From Dysgonomonadaceae bacterium PH5-43 (GTDB lineage: Bacteria > Bacteroidota > Bacteroidia > Bacteroidales > Azobacteroidaceae), in assembly GCA_029916745.1 (NCBI GenBank), contig JARXWK010000006.1, positions 1 through 64,000 on the forward strand: a stretch of 64,000 bases of DNA, written 5' to 3'. Every line of letters starts with the position of its first letter. Positions within the stretch are counted from its first letter, which is position 1. The position numbers and the translations under genes are program-made. Shown here piece by piece: positions 1 through 9,034 of the stretch. The notes under the pieces were generated by a model. That model saw nothing but the letters and a program-made list of their open reading frames with translations. It ran no database searches and was not told where the DNA came from.

Positions 1-1003
1 CGGGTAAATCCTCGAAAACGAGTTGTTCCGGTTCACGAGGTTCGCCACACAAATCAAGTGCTTGTTGCGAAATGGGCATATATTCAACACCTTTTGTTTT
101 CTGTTGTGTGAAATGCAATTGTGCTTGGTCGCCATTCATGCTGATTTCTTTCCATCGTAATTTCTGAATATCACAATGTCGTAATCCGGTAAGAGCAGAA
201 AACAATGCAGCGCGTTTGAGAACATCACGTTCACATGGTGTGCCTGCAAGAATGTTAAGCTCTTCAACGGTCAAGTATTCACGCCTTGACTCTTGTTCCG
301 GTATGCCTTTGATTTTTGCCGATAAATCAGTTGTCAAGTATCCATCAACAAAAGCTTGCTTTAATGCCGCCTTGAAAATAGAGAAGTAGGTTACGGCAGT
401 ATTGCGAGAAATAGTTCCGCTTTTATTTCCTCCGCAGGGAGCAGACAACAGATATAACTTAAAATCTTCGGCAAAGCGATTGTCGATTTTGGCAAAAAGC
501 AATGTGTCTCCAGCGAAGAGCTTCATTAATTCGTAGGTTCGTTTCCAGTTTACACGAATAGAGTCCGAACTTTGTGCATGGCGTTTCTTTGCTGTGGCGT
601 TAAAATACTCTATGAAATTCTGTTGCGCACGCTCCTTTTGTTCAACTTGTGCACTTTCTGTATCACTATATAGATCAGCATTATCATATTCTCGTTGGCG
701 AAGTTTACGGATTCCATCGGCATAGAGCATCGTTTCTTGGTCTTTTTCACTTCGGCAAACGATTATTCCATTATCATCACGTTTGGGTTTGTAGGTTTTT
801 GTTCCGTCCGAATCGGTGCGGGCGGTGCGCTTCTTATCCCATTCAACCGTAGTAATACAACGATTCAAGTATTCTCGGACACGTTGCGGAGTTTGCTTGC
901 CGGGAACATAAACCGGATAGCTTTCAATATAAACATACCACTCTTTGCGGTCTTCTGCCTTGCGAAGCCGAACGGTAACTTTTGTGTTGGAGAGTTGTTT
1001 CAT
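1..1003 (-). CDS. Tyrosine recombinase (phage-type integrase), partial
   Basis: This is a site-specific integrase of the kind carried by Bacteroidetes integrative elements. It begins at an ATG at 1003 and runs off the left edge after about 334 residues. The N-terminal half looks like an arm-type DNA-binding and SAM-like core-binding region (about residues 1-230). The catalytic domain begins near residue 240. The first catalytic arginine is visible in ALTGLRHCDIQKLRW (R275), and the beta-hairpin lysine lies in QQKTKG (about K302-K304). The HxxR and tyrosine motifs fall outside the window, so activity cannot be judged. It starts only 10 bp after the stop of the NERD helicase and is probably co-transcribed with it. 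Base composition is closer to the HTH gene than to the AT-rich helicase between them. Family assignment is firm; the element type is inferred. Confidence 0.9.
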   Translation of the reverse strand, partial: MKQLSNTKVTVRLRKAEDRKEWYVYIESYPVYVPGKQTPQRVREYLNRCITTVEWDKKRTARTDSDGTKTYKPKRDDNGIIVCRSEKDQETMLYADGIRKLRQREYDNADLYSDTESAQVEQKERAQQNFIEYFNATAKKRHAQSSDSIRVNWKRTYELMKLFAGDTLLFAKIDNRFAEDFKLYLLSAPCGGNKSGTISRNTAVTYFSIFKAALKQAFVDGYLTTDLSAKIKGIPEQESRREYLTVEELNILAGTPCERDVLKRAALFSALTGLRHCDIQKLRWKEISMNGDQAQLHFTQQKTKGVEYMPISQQALDLCGEPREPEQLVFEDLP

Positions 1004-1013
1004 ATTGTATTGG

Positions 1014-3161
1014 TCATTTTACAGAATCAATAATTGGACGCATTTTTTTATCATATTCGTCGTTCCCAAAATTTATGATGACTAATTTAGATCTACAACG
1101 AGTAATAGCGGTATATAACAATTCGTCGAAAGCCAAGTTAAACTCTGTCGAATGATCATATTTGGGCTCTAGTATCAGAAAGACCAATTCACTTTCCCAG
1201 CCCTTAAAACTATTAATTGTTGATATTTTTATCGTCCCGCTGTTCATCCAAAAATGAATTTTTTTATTAGTCCTTATAAAATGATAATCTGCGCCATACA
1301 CTTCGCTTTTAAAGGCCACAAATTCTTTACTTTGATTGTCGATATATGTCAAAAAGTCTATTAGCGAACACTTAAATTGAGCACAATACCATTCCATCTT
1401 TTGTTTAAATCGATCAGGGTATTCTACATATAAATCATATATTGTAAGCAATTTGGCCAACTGATTTATTCCTTTTTCGTTCTTTTTGTCTTTGTCTCTT
1501 TTTATTAACCTAATTCCTGCTTGAACCCACTCGGGAATATTGTCCAGTGAATATTTTTTCAGTCTATTCATATACATTATTTCATAAGTTTCAAACATGG
1601 TTTTTGTTTTTTCTCCCGAAGCATATCTATAGTAAGCTTCAAAACGTTTTAATTGGCCTATTGTATACCCAAGTATAGTAATGTCATTAGGTGATATTTG
1701 GTTGTTGTTTTTACTTAGAATATTTTCGTATATTATTGTATATAAAGTTGATACAAGATTACTGTTTGATAGGTACATATAATTTATATCACCTTGTTGA
1801 TTTCGCTCAAATTGCAATTCTCCTTGACTTTCATTTTTATTAAAAGAATCAATTTCGTATTTATCTCTAAATATATTTTTTTGATATTCAACGGCTAAAT
1901 CTTTAATTTTGAAATCTGATCGAAAGCAACGTTTTAGCTCTGTGACACCTCTTACGTTCGTGCTAACATCTTTTTGCTCAGTTGGATTGGAATATATGTT
2001 TTGCTTTACATCACCAAATAGGACATATTCTCCGTCCTCAGAAAGAAAGCACTCTTTTATTATCTCCATCCAAGGGCGCTTGTAGTCTTGAATTTCATCA
2101 ATAAATATAGCATCATATGTTCTTATTTTTGATTTCTGTTCCAAAAATAGTTTTTTGTTCGAATAGTAATTGCCTTCTAAATCTGTGATTTTTTCTTTTT
2201 CGAAAGGTATTCCTAGGTTGTTTAATTGGGAGTTAATAAATAGGTGGTAATTTGAGATAACAAACGCTTCCCAAGGAAACTCTTCTCTTACCATGCTTAT
2301 TTTATCATGTATGAAATTTTTTAGAGTAATGTTGTATGTGAGAATTAAAATTTGAACATTAGGTTTATACTTTGATATTCTTTTATACGCTTGAACTGCT
2401 CTTGCTGCTAGTACAGTAGTTTTTCCAGATCCTACGACTCCTTTTATCCTCTGTTGTTTTTTGTGCTGCTCATATATTATTTCTCTTTGTTTTGGTGAGT
2501 ATAAGAAATCTACCCCTTCTTCTTTCATATGAATAGGTGGATTTAAAAATCGTTTAAAACTTTCATATAAATCCGTTGTGAATAAAAAAGATTCTTTTTT
2601 TGCTTTTAAGTATCTACGTTCAAGTATTTTATTCAAATCTAATTCGTTAAGATTGTCTCTTCCTATTAGATCTATGTTATACTTTAAAAAATCTTGATAC
2701 TTCCTGTCATTTTCGTATGGGTTGACAATCATGTCTTTAATCTGTGATTCATTTGCATTGTGAAAGTATACTGCGCATGAAACAATATTAAACTTGCGAA
2801 TATCTTTTATTTTCTTTTCTAATAAAGATTCTATATGCAATTCAAATAGATTGTCTTTATATTTAAGAACTTGCTGAATTGGTGATTTAATCACAGAATT
2901 ATTTTGCCCTAAAATCCAGTGTTTTTTTTCATTCAATCTATATAGATCTAAATTCCAATCCTTTACTTCTACAATCATCACTCCATATCCCTTGCGCATA
3001 ATGAGGATGTCTGGGCGGTCTCCATTCATATAAGGATTGAAGTAAACCTCAAAACTATCGTCAAGCATTTTCTCTAAGAAGAGTAATAGTTCCAATTCGC
3101 CTGCTTCTGGCTTAACCTTAAACTGCAGAATTTTATCTATTGAAGGAATAAAAGTTGCCAT
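1014..3161 (-). CDS. NERD-domain nuclease fused to UvrD-like SF1 helicase
   Basis: A 715-residue protein with a nuclease-related domain (NERD) at the N terminus. PEAGELE lies near residue 18, D51 is in RPDILIM, and E65/K67 are in VEVKDW, giving a PD-(D/E)xK-like set. A superfamily 1 helicase core follows: a Q-motif-like SPKQREII near 222, Walker A GVVGSGKTT (241-249), Walker B FIDEIQD (353-359), and late motifs STINSFKGWESE and YTAITRCRSKL near the C terminus. The domains predict ATP-dependent DNA or RNA translocation coupled to nucleic-acid cleavage. The gene sits 5 bp after the HTH gene and 10 bp before the integrase, so it reads as cargo or a core function of the mobile element. It is visibly more AT-rich than both partners, suggesting a separate origin. 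An anti-phage role is plausible (nuclease-helicase fusions are common in defence) but unproven; a role in element processing is the alternative. Confidence 0.85.
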   Translation of the reverse strand: MATFIPSIDKILQFKVKPEAGELELLLFLEKMLDDSFEVYFNPYMNGDRPDILIMRKGYGVMIVEVKDWNLDLYRLNEKKHWILGQNNSVIKSPIQQVLKYKDNLFELHIESLLEKKIKDIRKFNIVSCAVYFHNANESQIKDMIVNPYENDRKYQDFLKYNIDLIGRDNLNELDLNKILERRYLKAKKESFLFTTDLYESFKRFLNPPIHMKEEGVDFLYSPKQREIIYEQHKKQQRIKGVVGSGKTTVLAARAVQAYKRISKYKPNVQILILTYNITLKNFIHDKISMVREEFPWEAFVISNYHLFINSQLNNLGIPFEKEKITDLEGNYYSNKKLFLEQKSKIRTYDAIFIDEIQDYKRPWMEIIKECFLSEDGEYVLFGDVKQNIYSNPTEQKDVSTNVRGVTELKRCFRSDFKIKDLAVEYQKNIFRDKYEIDSFNKNESQGELQFERNQQGDINYMYLSNSNLVSTLYTIIYENILSKNNNQISPNDITILGYTIGQLKRFEAYYRYASGEKTKTMFETYEIMYMNRLKKYSLDNIPEWVQAGIRLIKRDKDKKNEKGINQLAKLLTIYDLYVEYPDRFKQKMEWYCAQFKCSLIDFLTYIDNQSKEFVAFKSEVYGADYHFIRTNKKIHFWMNSGTIKISTINSFKGWESELVFLILEPKYDHSTEFNLAFDELLYTAITRCRSKLVIINFGNDEYDKKMRPIIDSVK

Positions 3162-3166
3162 AGCTG

Positions 3167-3721
3167 TTATTTGTAAAGGTTATCTATTTCAGTTTTCGGA
3201 GCGTAAACATAGTTGCCAATCTGTCGAGTTGGGATAGAATATTTTCGGATATGCTTATATACCGTGCTATCCGATATGCCGAACTTTTTGGCAATCTCGC
3301 CGATTGTATAACAATCTTGTGGTTCAAGGCTATAAAGCTTTGTTGCTGGTTTCTCCTTTTTAAGAGGTGTTTGGCGAATAGGAAACATTTCCTCTATCGC
3401 TGCTCGGTCAATCCGAACAAGACGAGCTCCTAAGTTGATAGCCGGGATTCGCTTTTGCCGAATAAGGCGATAGAGTGTACTCTTGGCAACGCCGAAAAGC
3501 GCAATTGCTTCGGGAACGGAAATATAGAGACGGTCATCCGGTATTTTAGCTACGACCGCTTGCTTTTCTTCTTCTTTTCGCTTTTGCCGTTTCTTTTCAC
3601 GATATGCTGCATTGGCGCACGTTTTAGAGCAATAAATAGAATCAACCGTCTTCGGAACGAAAGGCTGTCCACACACTGCACATTGTTTCTGAATCTTATT
3701 CATCGGTATCTTTATCGCCAT
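3167..3721 (-). CDS. Zinc-finger and double helix-turn-helix protein, excisionase-like
   Basis: A 184-residue DNA-binding protein with three parts. The N terminus carries a small zinc finger with C14-x2-C17 and C31-x3-C35, followed by a basic stretch (YREKKRQKRK). Residues about 66-113 form a MerR/excisionase-type HTH (YISVPEAIALFG, then STLYRLIRQKRIP). Residues about 137-183 form a second HTH (YTIGEIAKKFGISDSTVYKHI). Excisionase-family HTH proteins next to a tyrosine recombinase usually direct excision or regulate the element. Here it is the first gene of a three-gene operon ending in the integrase. Its start is followed on the upstream side by a set of short direct repeats that could be its binding sites. 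The specific role is inferred from context. Confidence 0.8.
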   Translation of the reverse strand: MAIKIPMNKIQKQCAVCGQPFVPKTVDSIYCSKTCANAAYREKKRQKRKEEEKQAVVAKIPDDRLYISVPEAIALFGVAKSTLYRLIRQKRIPAINLGARLVRIDRAAIEEMFPIRQTPLKKEKPATKLYSLEPQDCYTIGEIAKKFGISDSTVYKHIRKYSIPTRQIGNYVYAPKTEIDNLYK

Positions 3722-3726
3722 TTAAG

Positions 3727-3800
3727 TACTCATTAGTATTCATAAGTGCTCATAAGTTCCACTTCATCACTAATTAAGTTCCGGTACAATAATGGTACAA
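3727..3800. repeat. Short direct repeats upstream of the HTH gene
   Basis: Three adjoining 10-bp direct repeats (TACTCATTAG, TATTCATAAG, TGCTCATAAG) occupy 3727-3756, immediately before the HTH start codon. A second pair, GGTACAA at 3783 and 3794, is spaced 11 bp apart. The helical-turn spacing fits a protein-binding region such as operator or excisionase sites near the end of the integrative element. No att core can be defined without the other element end. Confidence 0.5.
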
Positions 3801-3847
3801 ATGTATAATAAAAAACCATCAAAAACAATAGCTATCTACAAATCCAC

Positions 3848-3884
3848 AAAAATAAAAACCCCCGTAAATCATTTATTTACAGGG
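3848..3884 (-). terminator. Rho-independent terminator of dnaK
   Basis: Read on the minus strand, a hairpin with arms near 3875-3884 and 3860-3869 (CCCTGTAAAT against ATTTACGGG, one mismatch or bulge) is followed by a T-rich tract at 3848-3859. It lies about 35 bp after the dnaK stop and separates dnaK from the integrative element. Confidence 0.75.
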
Positions 3885-3920
3885 ATTTTCTATCATTTAT
3901 TGATTATTCCTAATCGCCTT

Positions 3921-5834
3921 TTACTTCACTTCTTCGAAGTCAACATCAGTTACTTCATCTCCACCTTGTTGAGAACCACCTTGAGTTTCATCTCCGTTAG
4001 GTTGAGCACCGCCTTGTTGCGCTTGTGCTTGAGCGTTGTACATTTCCTGACTTGCAGCTTGGAATGCAGAATTTACTTCTGCTGTTGCAGCATCAATACC
4101 TGCAATATCTTGAGCTTTATGAGCTTCTTTTAGTTTTCCAAGAGCAGCTTCAATAGGAGTTTTTTTGTCGGCAGGAAGTTTATCCCCTAACTCATTCAAC
4201 TGCTTTTCTGTTTGGAAGATAAGACTGTCAGCGTGATTTAGCTTGTCAATCTTTTCTCTTTCTTTAGCATCAGACTCAGCATTAGCGGCAGCCTCATCTT
4301 TCATTCTTTGAATTTCAGCATCACTTAGTCCACTTGAAGCTTCAATACGAATAGCTTGCTCTTTTCCTGTTGCCTTATCTTTTGCCGACACACTTACCAC
4401 TCCATTAGCATCAATATCGAATGTTACTTCAATTTGAGGAACTCCACGAGGAGCTGGCATTATTCCATCTAAGTGGAACTTACCGATAGTTTTATTATCT
4501 TTTGCCATCGGACGCTCTCCTTGCAATACGTGTATCTCAACAGAAGGCTGATTATCCATAGCTGTAGTATATGTCTCTGTTTTCTTGATAGGAATTGTAG
4601 AGTTTGCTTCTATCATTTTTGTCATAACACTACCCATAGTTTCTATACCTAAAGAAAGTGGAGTAACATCTAACAATACCATTCCGCCCAAGTTACTGTC
4701 TCCTGAAAGTATCGCACCTTGAATAGCCGCACCTATCGCAACTACTTCATCAGGATTAACACCTTTAGAAGGAGCTTGACCAAATATTTTTTCAACTTCA
4801 GCCTGAATAGCAGGAATACGAGTCGAACCTCCGACTAAGATAACCTCTGTAATTTCCGAAGCATTCAAACCTGCATCTTTCAATGCTTTTTCACAAGGAG
4901 TAATACAAGCCTTAATTAATTTGTCTGCCAACTGTTCAAATTTTGCACGAGTTAGAGTTGTTACTAAGTGCTTAGGCATTCCGTCTACAGGCATAATATA
5001 TGGCAAGTTTATTTCTGTAGATGTAGAGCTTGATAATTCTATTTTAGCTTTTTCCGCAGCCTCTTTCAAGCGTTGCATTGCCATAGCATCTTTGCGCAAG
5101 TCAAGACCTTCGTTATTTTGAAACTCTTCTGCCAACCAGTCGATAATAACGTGGTCGAAGTCATCTCCTCCCAAGTGCGTATCACCATTAGTCGACAATA
5201 CTTCAAATACTCCACCTCCTAATTCAAGGATAGAAATATCGAAAGTCCCTCCTCCTAAGTCAAACACTGCAATCTTCATATCTTGGTCGGCCTTATCCAA
5301 TCCGTAAGCTAAAGCAGCAGCAGTAGGCTCGTTGATAATACGTTTTACTTTTAATCCAGCAATTTCACCAGCTTCAATAGTTGCTTGTCTTTGCGAATCG
5401 GCGAAGTAAGCAGGAACTGTAATTACAGCCTCTGTAACTTCCTGACCAAGATAATCCTCAGCTGTTTTCTTCATCTTTTGAAGCACCATAGCCGATATTT
5501 CTTGTGGAGTGTACAAACGTCCGTCAATATCTACACGAGGAGTGTTATTATCTCCTTTAGCTATTTTATAAGGTACGCGCGACACTTCGTTTTGTACTTG
5601 GTCGTAAGTTTCTCCCATAAATCTCTTTATAGAGAAAATTGTTTTTGTAGGATTAGTAATCGCCTGACGTTTAGCAGGGTCTCCTACTTTTCTTTCATTA
5701 TTTCCAGTAAATGCTACTATTGAAGGAGTAGTCATTTTTCCTTCGCTGTTAGGTATAACAACCGGTTTGTTACCTTCCATTACGGCAACACAAGAATTGG
5801 TTGTTCCTAAGTCTATTCCAATAATTTTACCCAT
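3921..5834 (-). CDS. dnaK: Molecular chaperone DnaK (Hsp70)
   Basis: DnaK is the ATP-dependent cytosolic Hsp70 that binds exposed hydrophobic peptide segments with DnaJ and GrpE. The 637-residue length is normal. The nucleotide-binding domain opens with [14 protein letters not shown] and contains [14 protein letters not shown] and [12 protein letters not shown]. The substrate-binding domain follows from about residue 385, including [11 protein letters not shown] Gly/Gln-rich linker precedes the C-terminal tail DVDFEEVK. No grpE or dnaJ lies next to it; it is a single-gene unit with its own terminator. The EEVK ending, rather than EEVD or EEVEK, is what I recall for Bacteroidetes DnaK and is not a defect. 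Confidence 0.98.
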   Translation of the reverse strand: MGKIIGIDLGTTNSCVAVMEGNKPVVIPNSEGKMTTPSIVAFTGNNERKVGDPAKRQAITNPTKTIFSIKRFMGETYDQVQNEVSRVPYKIAKGDNNTPRVDIDGRLYTPQEISAMVLQKMKKTAEDYLGQEVTEAVITVPAYFADSQRQATIEAGEIAGLKVKRIINEPTAAALAYGLDKADQDMKIAVFDLGGGTFDISILELGGGVFEVLSTNGDTHLGGDDFDHVIIDWLAEEFQNNEGLDLRKDAMAMQRLKEAAEKAKIELSSSTSTEINLPYIMPVDGMPKHLVTTLTRAKFEQLADKLIKACITPCEKALKDAGLNASEITEVILVGGSTRIPAIQAEVEKIFGQAPSKGVNPDEVVAIGAAIQGAILSGDSNLGGMVLLDVTPLSLGIETMGSVMTKMIEANSTIPIKKTETYTTAMDNQPSVEIHVLQGERPMAKDNKTIGKFHLDGIMPAPRGVPQIEVTFDIDANGVVSVSAKDKATGKEQAIRIEASSGLSDAEIQRMKDEAAANAESDAKEREKIDKLNHADSLIFQTEKQLNELGDKLPADKKTPIEAALGKLKEAHKAQDIAGIDAATAEVNSAFQAASQEMYNAQAQAQQGGAQPNGDETQGGSQQGGDEVTDVDFEEVK

Positions 5835-5907
5835 AATTTGTTTAATTTATTTGTTTGATTTATTTATATTCTATCATCACACACCTATACATCTTCAAAT
5901 GATATGC

Positions 5908-5915
5908 CAAATATA
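5908..5915 (-). promoter_or_regulatory. Candidate -7 box of the dnaK promoter
   Basis: On the minus strand the sequence TATATTTG fits the Bacteroidetes primary sigma -7 consensus TAnnTTTG and lies about 75 nt before the dnaK start. A good -33 TTTG is not seen at the usual spacing, so support is moderate. The remainder of 5835-6059 holds no recognisable feature. Confidence 0.4.
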
Positions 5916-6059
5916 ACTTTAGCACAACATCTGCCGAATTGTCACAATATATGGTTACTTGATTTACTTCTAAAACAACTATCAACTCATCTTTGTTTAT
6001 CACTTCAATCAGAAAAACACAAAGACTACCATACTATAACGGTATAAAAAAGGGTGCTT

Positions 6060-7883
6060 TTACCTAAATCGTCTATTCAATTCGTCTTCCGAAATAATAG
6101 ACACTATAAGCTTGCCATCGGGCGTATAGTTAGGCGATGGAGAGGAAAATAATTTTGCGACTAAAGACATAGACTCTTCTTCCGACAAAGTTTTGTTGTA
6201 GTTAATTGCTGTTTTTTTTGCTAAGGCAAGAGCCAAAGCCTCTTCTACTTCTTCTTTAACTTCGCAACCAGTATCTAAAACTTTGTCTACCATATTTTGT
6301 AGCACTTCGTTATAGTTTACGTTATCCAAACCAGAAGGAATTCCATTTATAGAATAAGAATTACCACCCAAGTCGGCAAGGTCGAAACCGATGAATGCCA
6401 AATCGTCTAAGATACACGGAAGCACAGTTGCCTCTCGTGGGGTAAAAGATATTATTTCTGGGAATAGCAATTGCTGAGACTCTCCTTTTCTTTGCACTAT
6501 GCGAGACATATAATCGTCGTATAATATCTTTATATGCGCTCGTCTCTGGTCAATAATTGTAAGTCCGGATTTAAGTGATGTAATTATATACCTACCTTTA
6601 TATTGTAGTATACTATCGGAATGATTTAACAATCCAGCTTCTTGCTCTTCAAAATCTATACTAAAATCTTCATCGTTAAGTCGTTCCGCACCTTCGGGAA
6701 GCACATTTAACTCTCGCTCTTTAGAAATATTTCTTTCATAAAGTTTTTCCCAGTCTATTTTAGAGCGGCTGTAAGAGTCAGTTTCTTTAAAGGGGTTATA
6801 GCTCGATTGGTATTTTATTTGAGGAGGAGCTACTGGCGTTGTTTCTTCTTTTTTATAAACAGGAATATCTATTGCTCCCTCTCTGTCGAACTCAAGAGTA
6901 GGAACCGCAATAGCCTCCTTAACTGCCGAAGCTATAATCTGGAAGAATTGCTGTTCGTTTTCGAATTTGATTTCCGTTTTAGTTGGATGTATGTTCACAT
7001 CAATACTACTTGGAGCTACGTCTATATAAATAAAATAATTAGGTTGTTCGCCTACAGGAATAAACGGTTCGTAAGCCAGCATCACTGCTTTGTGGAAGTA
7101 AGGGTGTCGCATATACCTTCCATTAACAAAGAAATATTGCATAGCAGAACGTTTCTTACTCGATTCGGGCGAACCTATAAAACCTGATATTTTCAGAAAA
7201 GAAGTATTAACATCTATAGGTAAGATAGATGCCGCAATCTTCTTCCCCATAACATTTATAATTCTTTGCTTTAATGACGTTACGGGCAGATGGAAGATTT
7301 CGGTATCGTTATGCACTAAAGAAAATGATACCGAAGGATAAACCAAAACGATACGCTCAAATTCGGTTATAATGTTTTTTAATTCAGTATCATTTGATTT
7401 GAGAAACTTTCTGCGTACGGGAATATTAAAGAAAAGATTTTTCACAGAAAAGTTACTTCCCTTGTCAGTTACTACCCCTTCTTGTTTCTCCACTTGCGAA
7501 CCAGAGATACAAATAAGAGTACCAACTTCGTCTTCCTCTCGTTTCGTTCTTAGTTCTACCTGAGCAACTGCAGCAATAGAAGCAAGAGCCTCCCCCCTGA
7601 ACCCCATAGTCTTCAAAGAGAATAAGTCTTGCGCTTCGCGTATTTTAGAAGTAGCGTGTCGTTCAAATGCCATACGAGCATCAGTCCCCGACATACCTTT
7701 TCCATTATCTATTACCTGAATCAATGCTCTACCTGCATCTTTTACCACAACTTTAATATTGTCGGCACCTGCATCAATAGCATTCTCCACTAACTCTTTA
7801 ATTACAGAGGCGGGGCGTTGAATAACCTCTCCGGCTGCAATTTGATTAGCTATAGAATCGGGCAACAAATGTATTATATCCAT
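6060..7883 (-). CDS. mutL: DNA mismatch repair protein MutL
   Basis: MutL couples MutS mismatch recognition to downstream excision. The N-terminal GHKL ATPase motifs are intact: [19 protein letters not shown] and [14 protein letters not shown], with the transducer domain after about residue 215 ([16 protein letters not shown]). A linker of low conservation follows, then the C-terminal dimerisation domain. At D445 the sequence is [14 protein letters not shown], where endonuclease-type MutL has DQHA(X)2E(X)4E. At about 586 YTPDGKL replaces CPHGRP. The metal-binding His, Glu and Cys residues are therefore absent, predicting a non-nicking MutL. At 607 residues it is of normal size. The gene stands alone, with repeat-rich DNA upstream. 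Confidence 0.97.
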   Translation of the reverse strand: MDIIHLLPDSIANQIAAGEVIQRPASVIKELVENAIDAGADNIKVVVKDAGRALIQVIDNGKGMSGTDARMAFERHATSKIREAQDLFSLKTMGFRGEALASIAAVAQVELRTKREEDEVGTLICISGSQVEKQEGVVTDKGSNFSVKNLFFNIPVRRKFLKSNDTELKNIITEFERIVLVYPSVSFSLVHNDTEIFHLPVTSLKQRIINVMGKKIAASILPIDVNTSFLKISGFIGSPESSKKRSAMQYFFVNGRYMRHPYFHKAVMLAYEPFIPVGEQPNYFIYIDVAPSSIDVNIHPTKTEIKFENEQQFFQIIASAVKEAIAVPTLEFDREGAIDIPVYKKEETTPVAPPQIKYQSSYNPFKETDSYSRSKIDWEKLYERNISKERELNVLPEGAERLNDEDFSIDFEEQEAGLLNHSDSILQYKGRYIITSLKSGLTIIDQRRAHIKILYDDYMSRIVQRKGESQQLLFPEIISFTPREATVLPCILDDLAFIGFDLADLGGNSYSINGIPSGLDNVNYNEVLQNMVDKVLDTGCEVKEEVEEALALALAKKTAINYNKTLSEEESMSLVAKLFSSPSPNYTPDGKLIVSIISEDELNRRFR

Positions 7884-8098
7884 CTTTTGAACTAAGAGTA
7901 AAGAACTAAGAATGAAGAACTAAGAGTGAAGAACTAAGAATGGGCGCGAAGCGTAATGGAATTGCGATGCACGATAATAATCGCAACACACAGTAAAGAC
8001 GCAGCGCGCCACGTCTCTACAATGCGAGTATTTTTATGCGCTTTGCGCCAACTCTTAGTACTTCACTCTTAATTCTTAGTTCTTAGTTCTTAGTGTAT
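7884..8098. repeat. Inverted repeat element with 14-bp tandem arms
   Basis: The left arm has ACTAAGA at 7891, 7905, 7919 and 7933, an exact 14-bp period. The right arm (about 8046-8098) carries the complementary TCTTAGT motif several times. Between the arms is a palindromic segment resembling AGACGCAGCGCGCCACGTCT, and a GCGCTTTGCGC motif. A related middle segment recurs near 26780-26850, so this is a dispersed intergenic element. The right arm overlaps the last codons and stop of tdh. No protein is encoded here. Confidence 0.7.
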
Positions 8099-9023
8099 TA
8101 ATCATATCTGCTGCCATTTTATCTAAGTCGTATTTAGGATTCCAATCCCATTCAGAACGAGCGGCAGAATCATCTAAACTATTAGGCCAAGAATTAGCTA
8201 TCGCCTGCTTAAGAGGATCTACATTGTAAGTCATCTTAAAGTCGGGATAAAATTTCTTGATTGCAGCATAAAGCATTTCTGGGTCGAAACTCATAGCTGT
8301 AACATTGAAGGAGTTTCTGTGTATAAGACGAGAAGGATCAGCTTCCATAAGATCAATAGCCGCATCTAAAGCATCAGGCATATACATCATATCCATAAAA
8401 GTACCCGCTCCTACAGGACATTCAAAATCTTCTCCTTTTACTGCTTTGTAGAAAATTTCCACTGCATAGTCGGTAGTTCCACCACCAGGCAAAGTAAGAT
8501 TAGAGATAATACCTGGGAAACGCACCGAACGAGTATCTACTCCAAAACGAGTGAAGTAATAATCGCTTAGCATTTCGCCTGTAACCTTAGTTACGCCATA
8601 TATAGTAGTCGGACGTTGAATTGTATCCTGAGGTGTATTATCTTTCGGAGTACTTGGTCCGAAAGCCCCTATTGAACTTGGAGTAAACACTGCACATTTA
8701 TATTCTTTAGCTACATCTAAACAGTTAATTAAACTATTTACACCTACGTCCCAGCCCAACTTAGGATTCTTTTCTGCAGTTGCCGATAATATTGCCGCCA
8801 AGTTATAGATAGTGTCAATATTATATTTCTTAACTGCATCTGCAATCTGATTAATATCTAAAGCATTAATCTCTACAGTAGGACCTGCCTCAAAAAATCC
8901 CTCTGGGAAAGGAGGTGCGAAGTAACCACATACTACATTGTCTGCTCCGTAGATAGAACGCAAACGAATACTCAATTCCGAACCTATCTGTCCGGTACTT
9001 CCAACTATTAATATCTTTTTCAT
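8076..9023 (-). CDS. tdh: L-threonine 3-dehydrogenase, SDR/epimerase type
   Basis: A 315-residue NAD-dependent short-chain dehydrogenase/epimerase-fold protein. It is predicted to oxidise L-threonine to 2-amino-3-ketobutyrate in the cytosol. The start at 9023 (MKKILIVGSTGQIGSE) places the Rossmann motif GSTGQIG at the N terminus; the longer reading frame would overlap kbl and is not favoured. The catalytic Tyr-Lys pair is in IYGVTKVTGE. The epimerase-like type differs from the zinc-dependent E. coli Tdh. The gene begins 11 bp after kbl, whose product cleaves the Tdh product to glycine and acetyl-CoA, so the assignment is supported by both fold and neighbour. The last residues (LRTKN) and stop codon lie inside the repeat element at 8046-8098. 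Confidence 0.9.
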   Translation of the reverse strand: MKKILIVGSTGQIGSELSIRLRSIYGADNVVCGYFAPPFPEGFFEAGPTVEINALDINQIADAVKKYNIDTIYNLAAILSATAEKNPKLGWDVGVNSLINCLDVAKEYKCAVFTPSSIGAFGPSTPKDNTPQDTIQRPTTIYGVTKVTGEMLSDYYFTRFGVDTRSVRFPGIISNLTLPGGGTTDYAVEIFYKAVKGEDFECPVGAGTFMDMMYMPDALDAAIDLMEADPSRLIHRNSFNVTAMSFDPEMLYAAIKKFYPDFKMTYNVDPLKQAIANSWPNSLDDSAARSEWDWNPKYDLDKMAADMINTLRTKN

Positions 9024-9034
9024 CGATAAATATA

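Noticed and set aside
1014-3161. Named anti-phage system
   Set aside because: NERD plus SF1 helicase suggests defence, but I cannot match the gene set to a characterised system, so only the domain description is claimed.
3921-3944. DnaK C terminus ending EEVK as a possible defect
   Set aside because: EEVK-type endings are, as far as I recall, normal for DnaK of this phylum.
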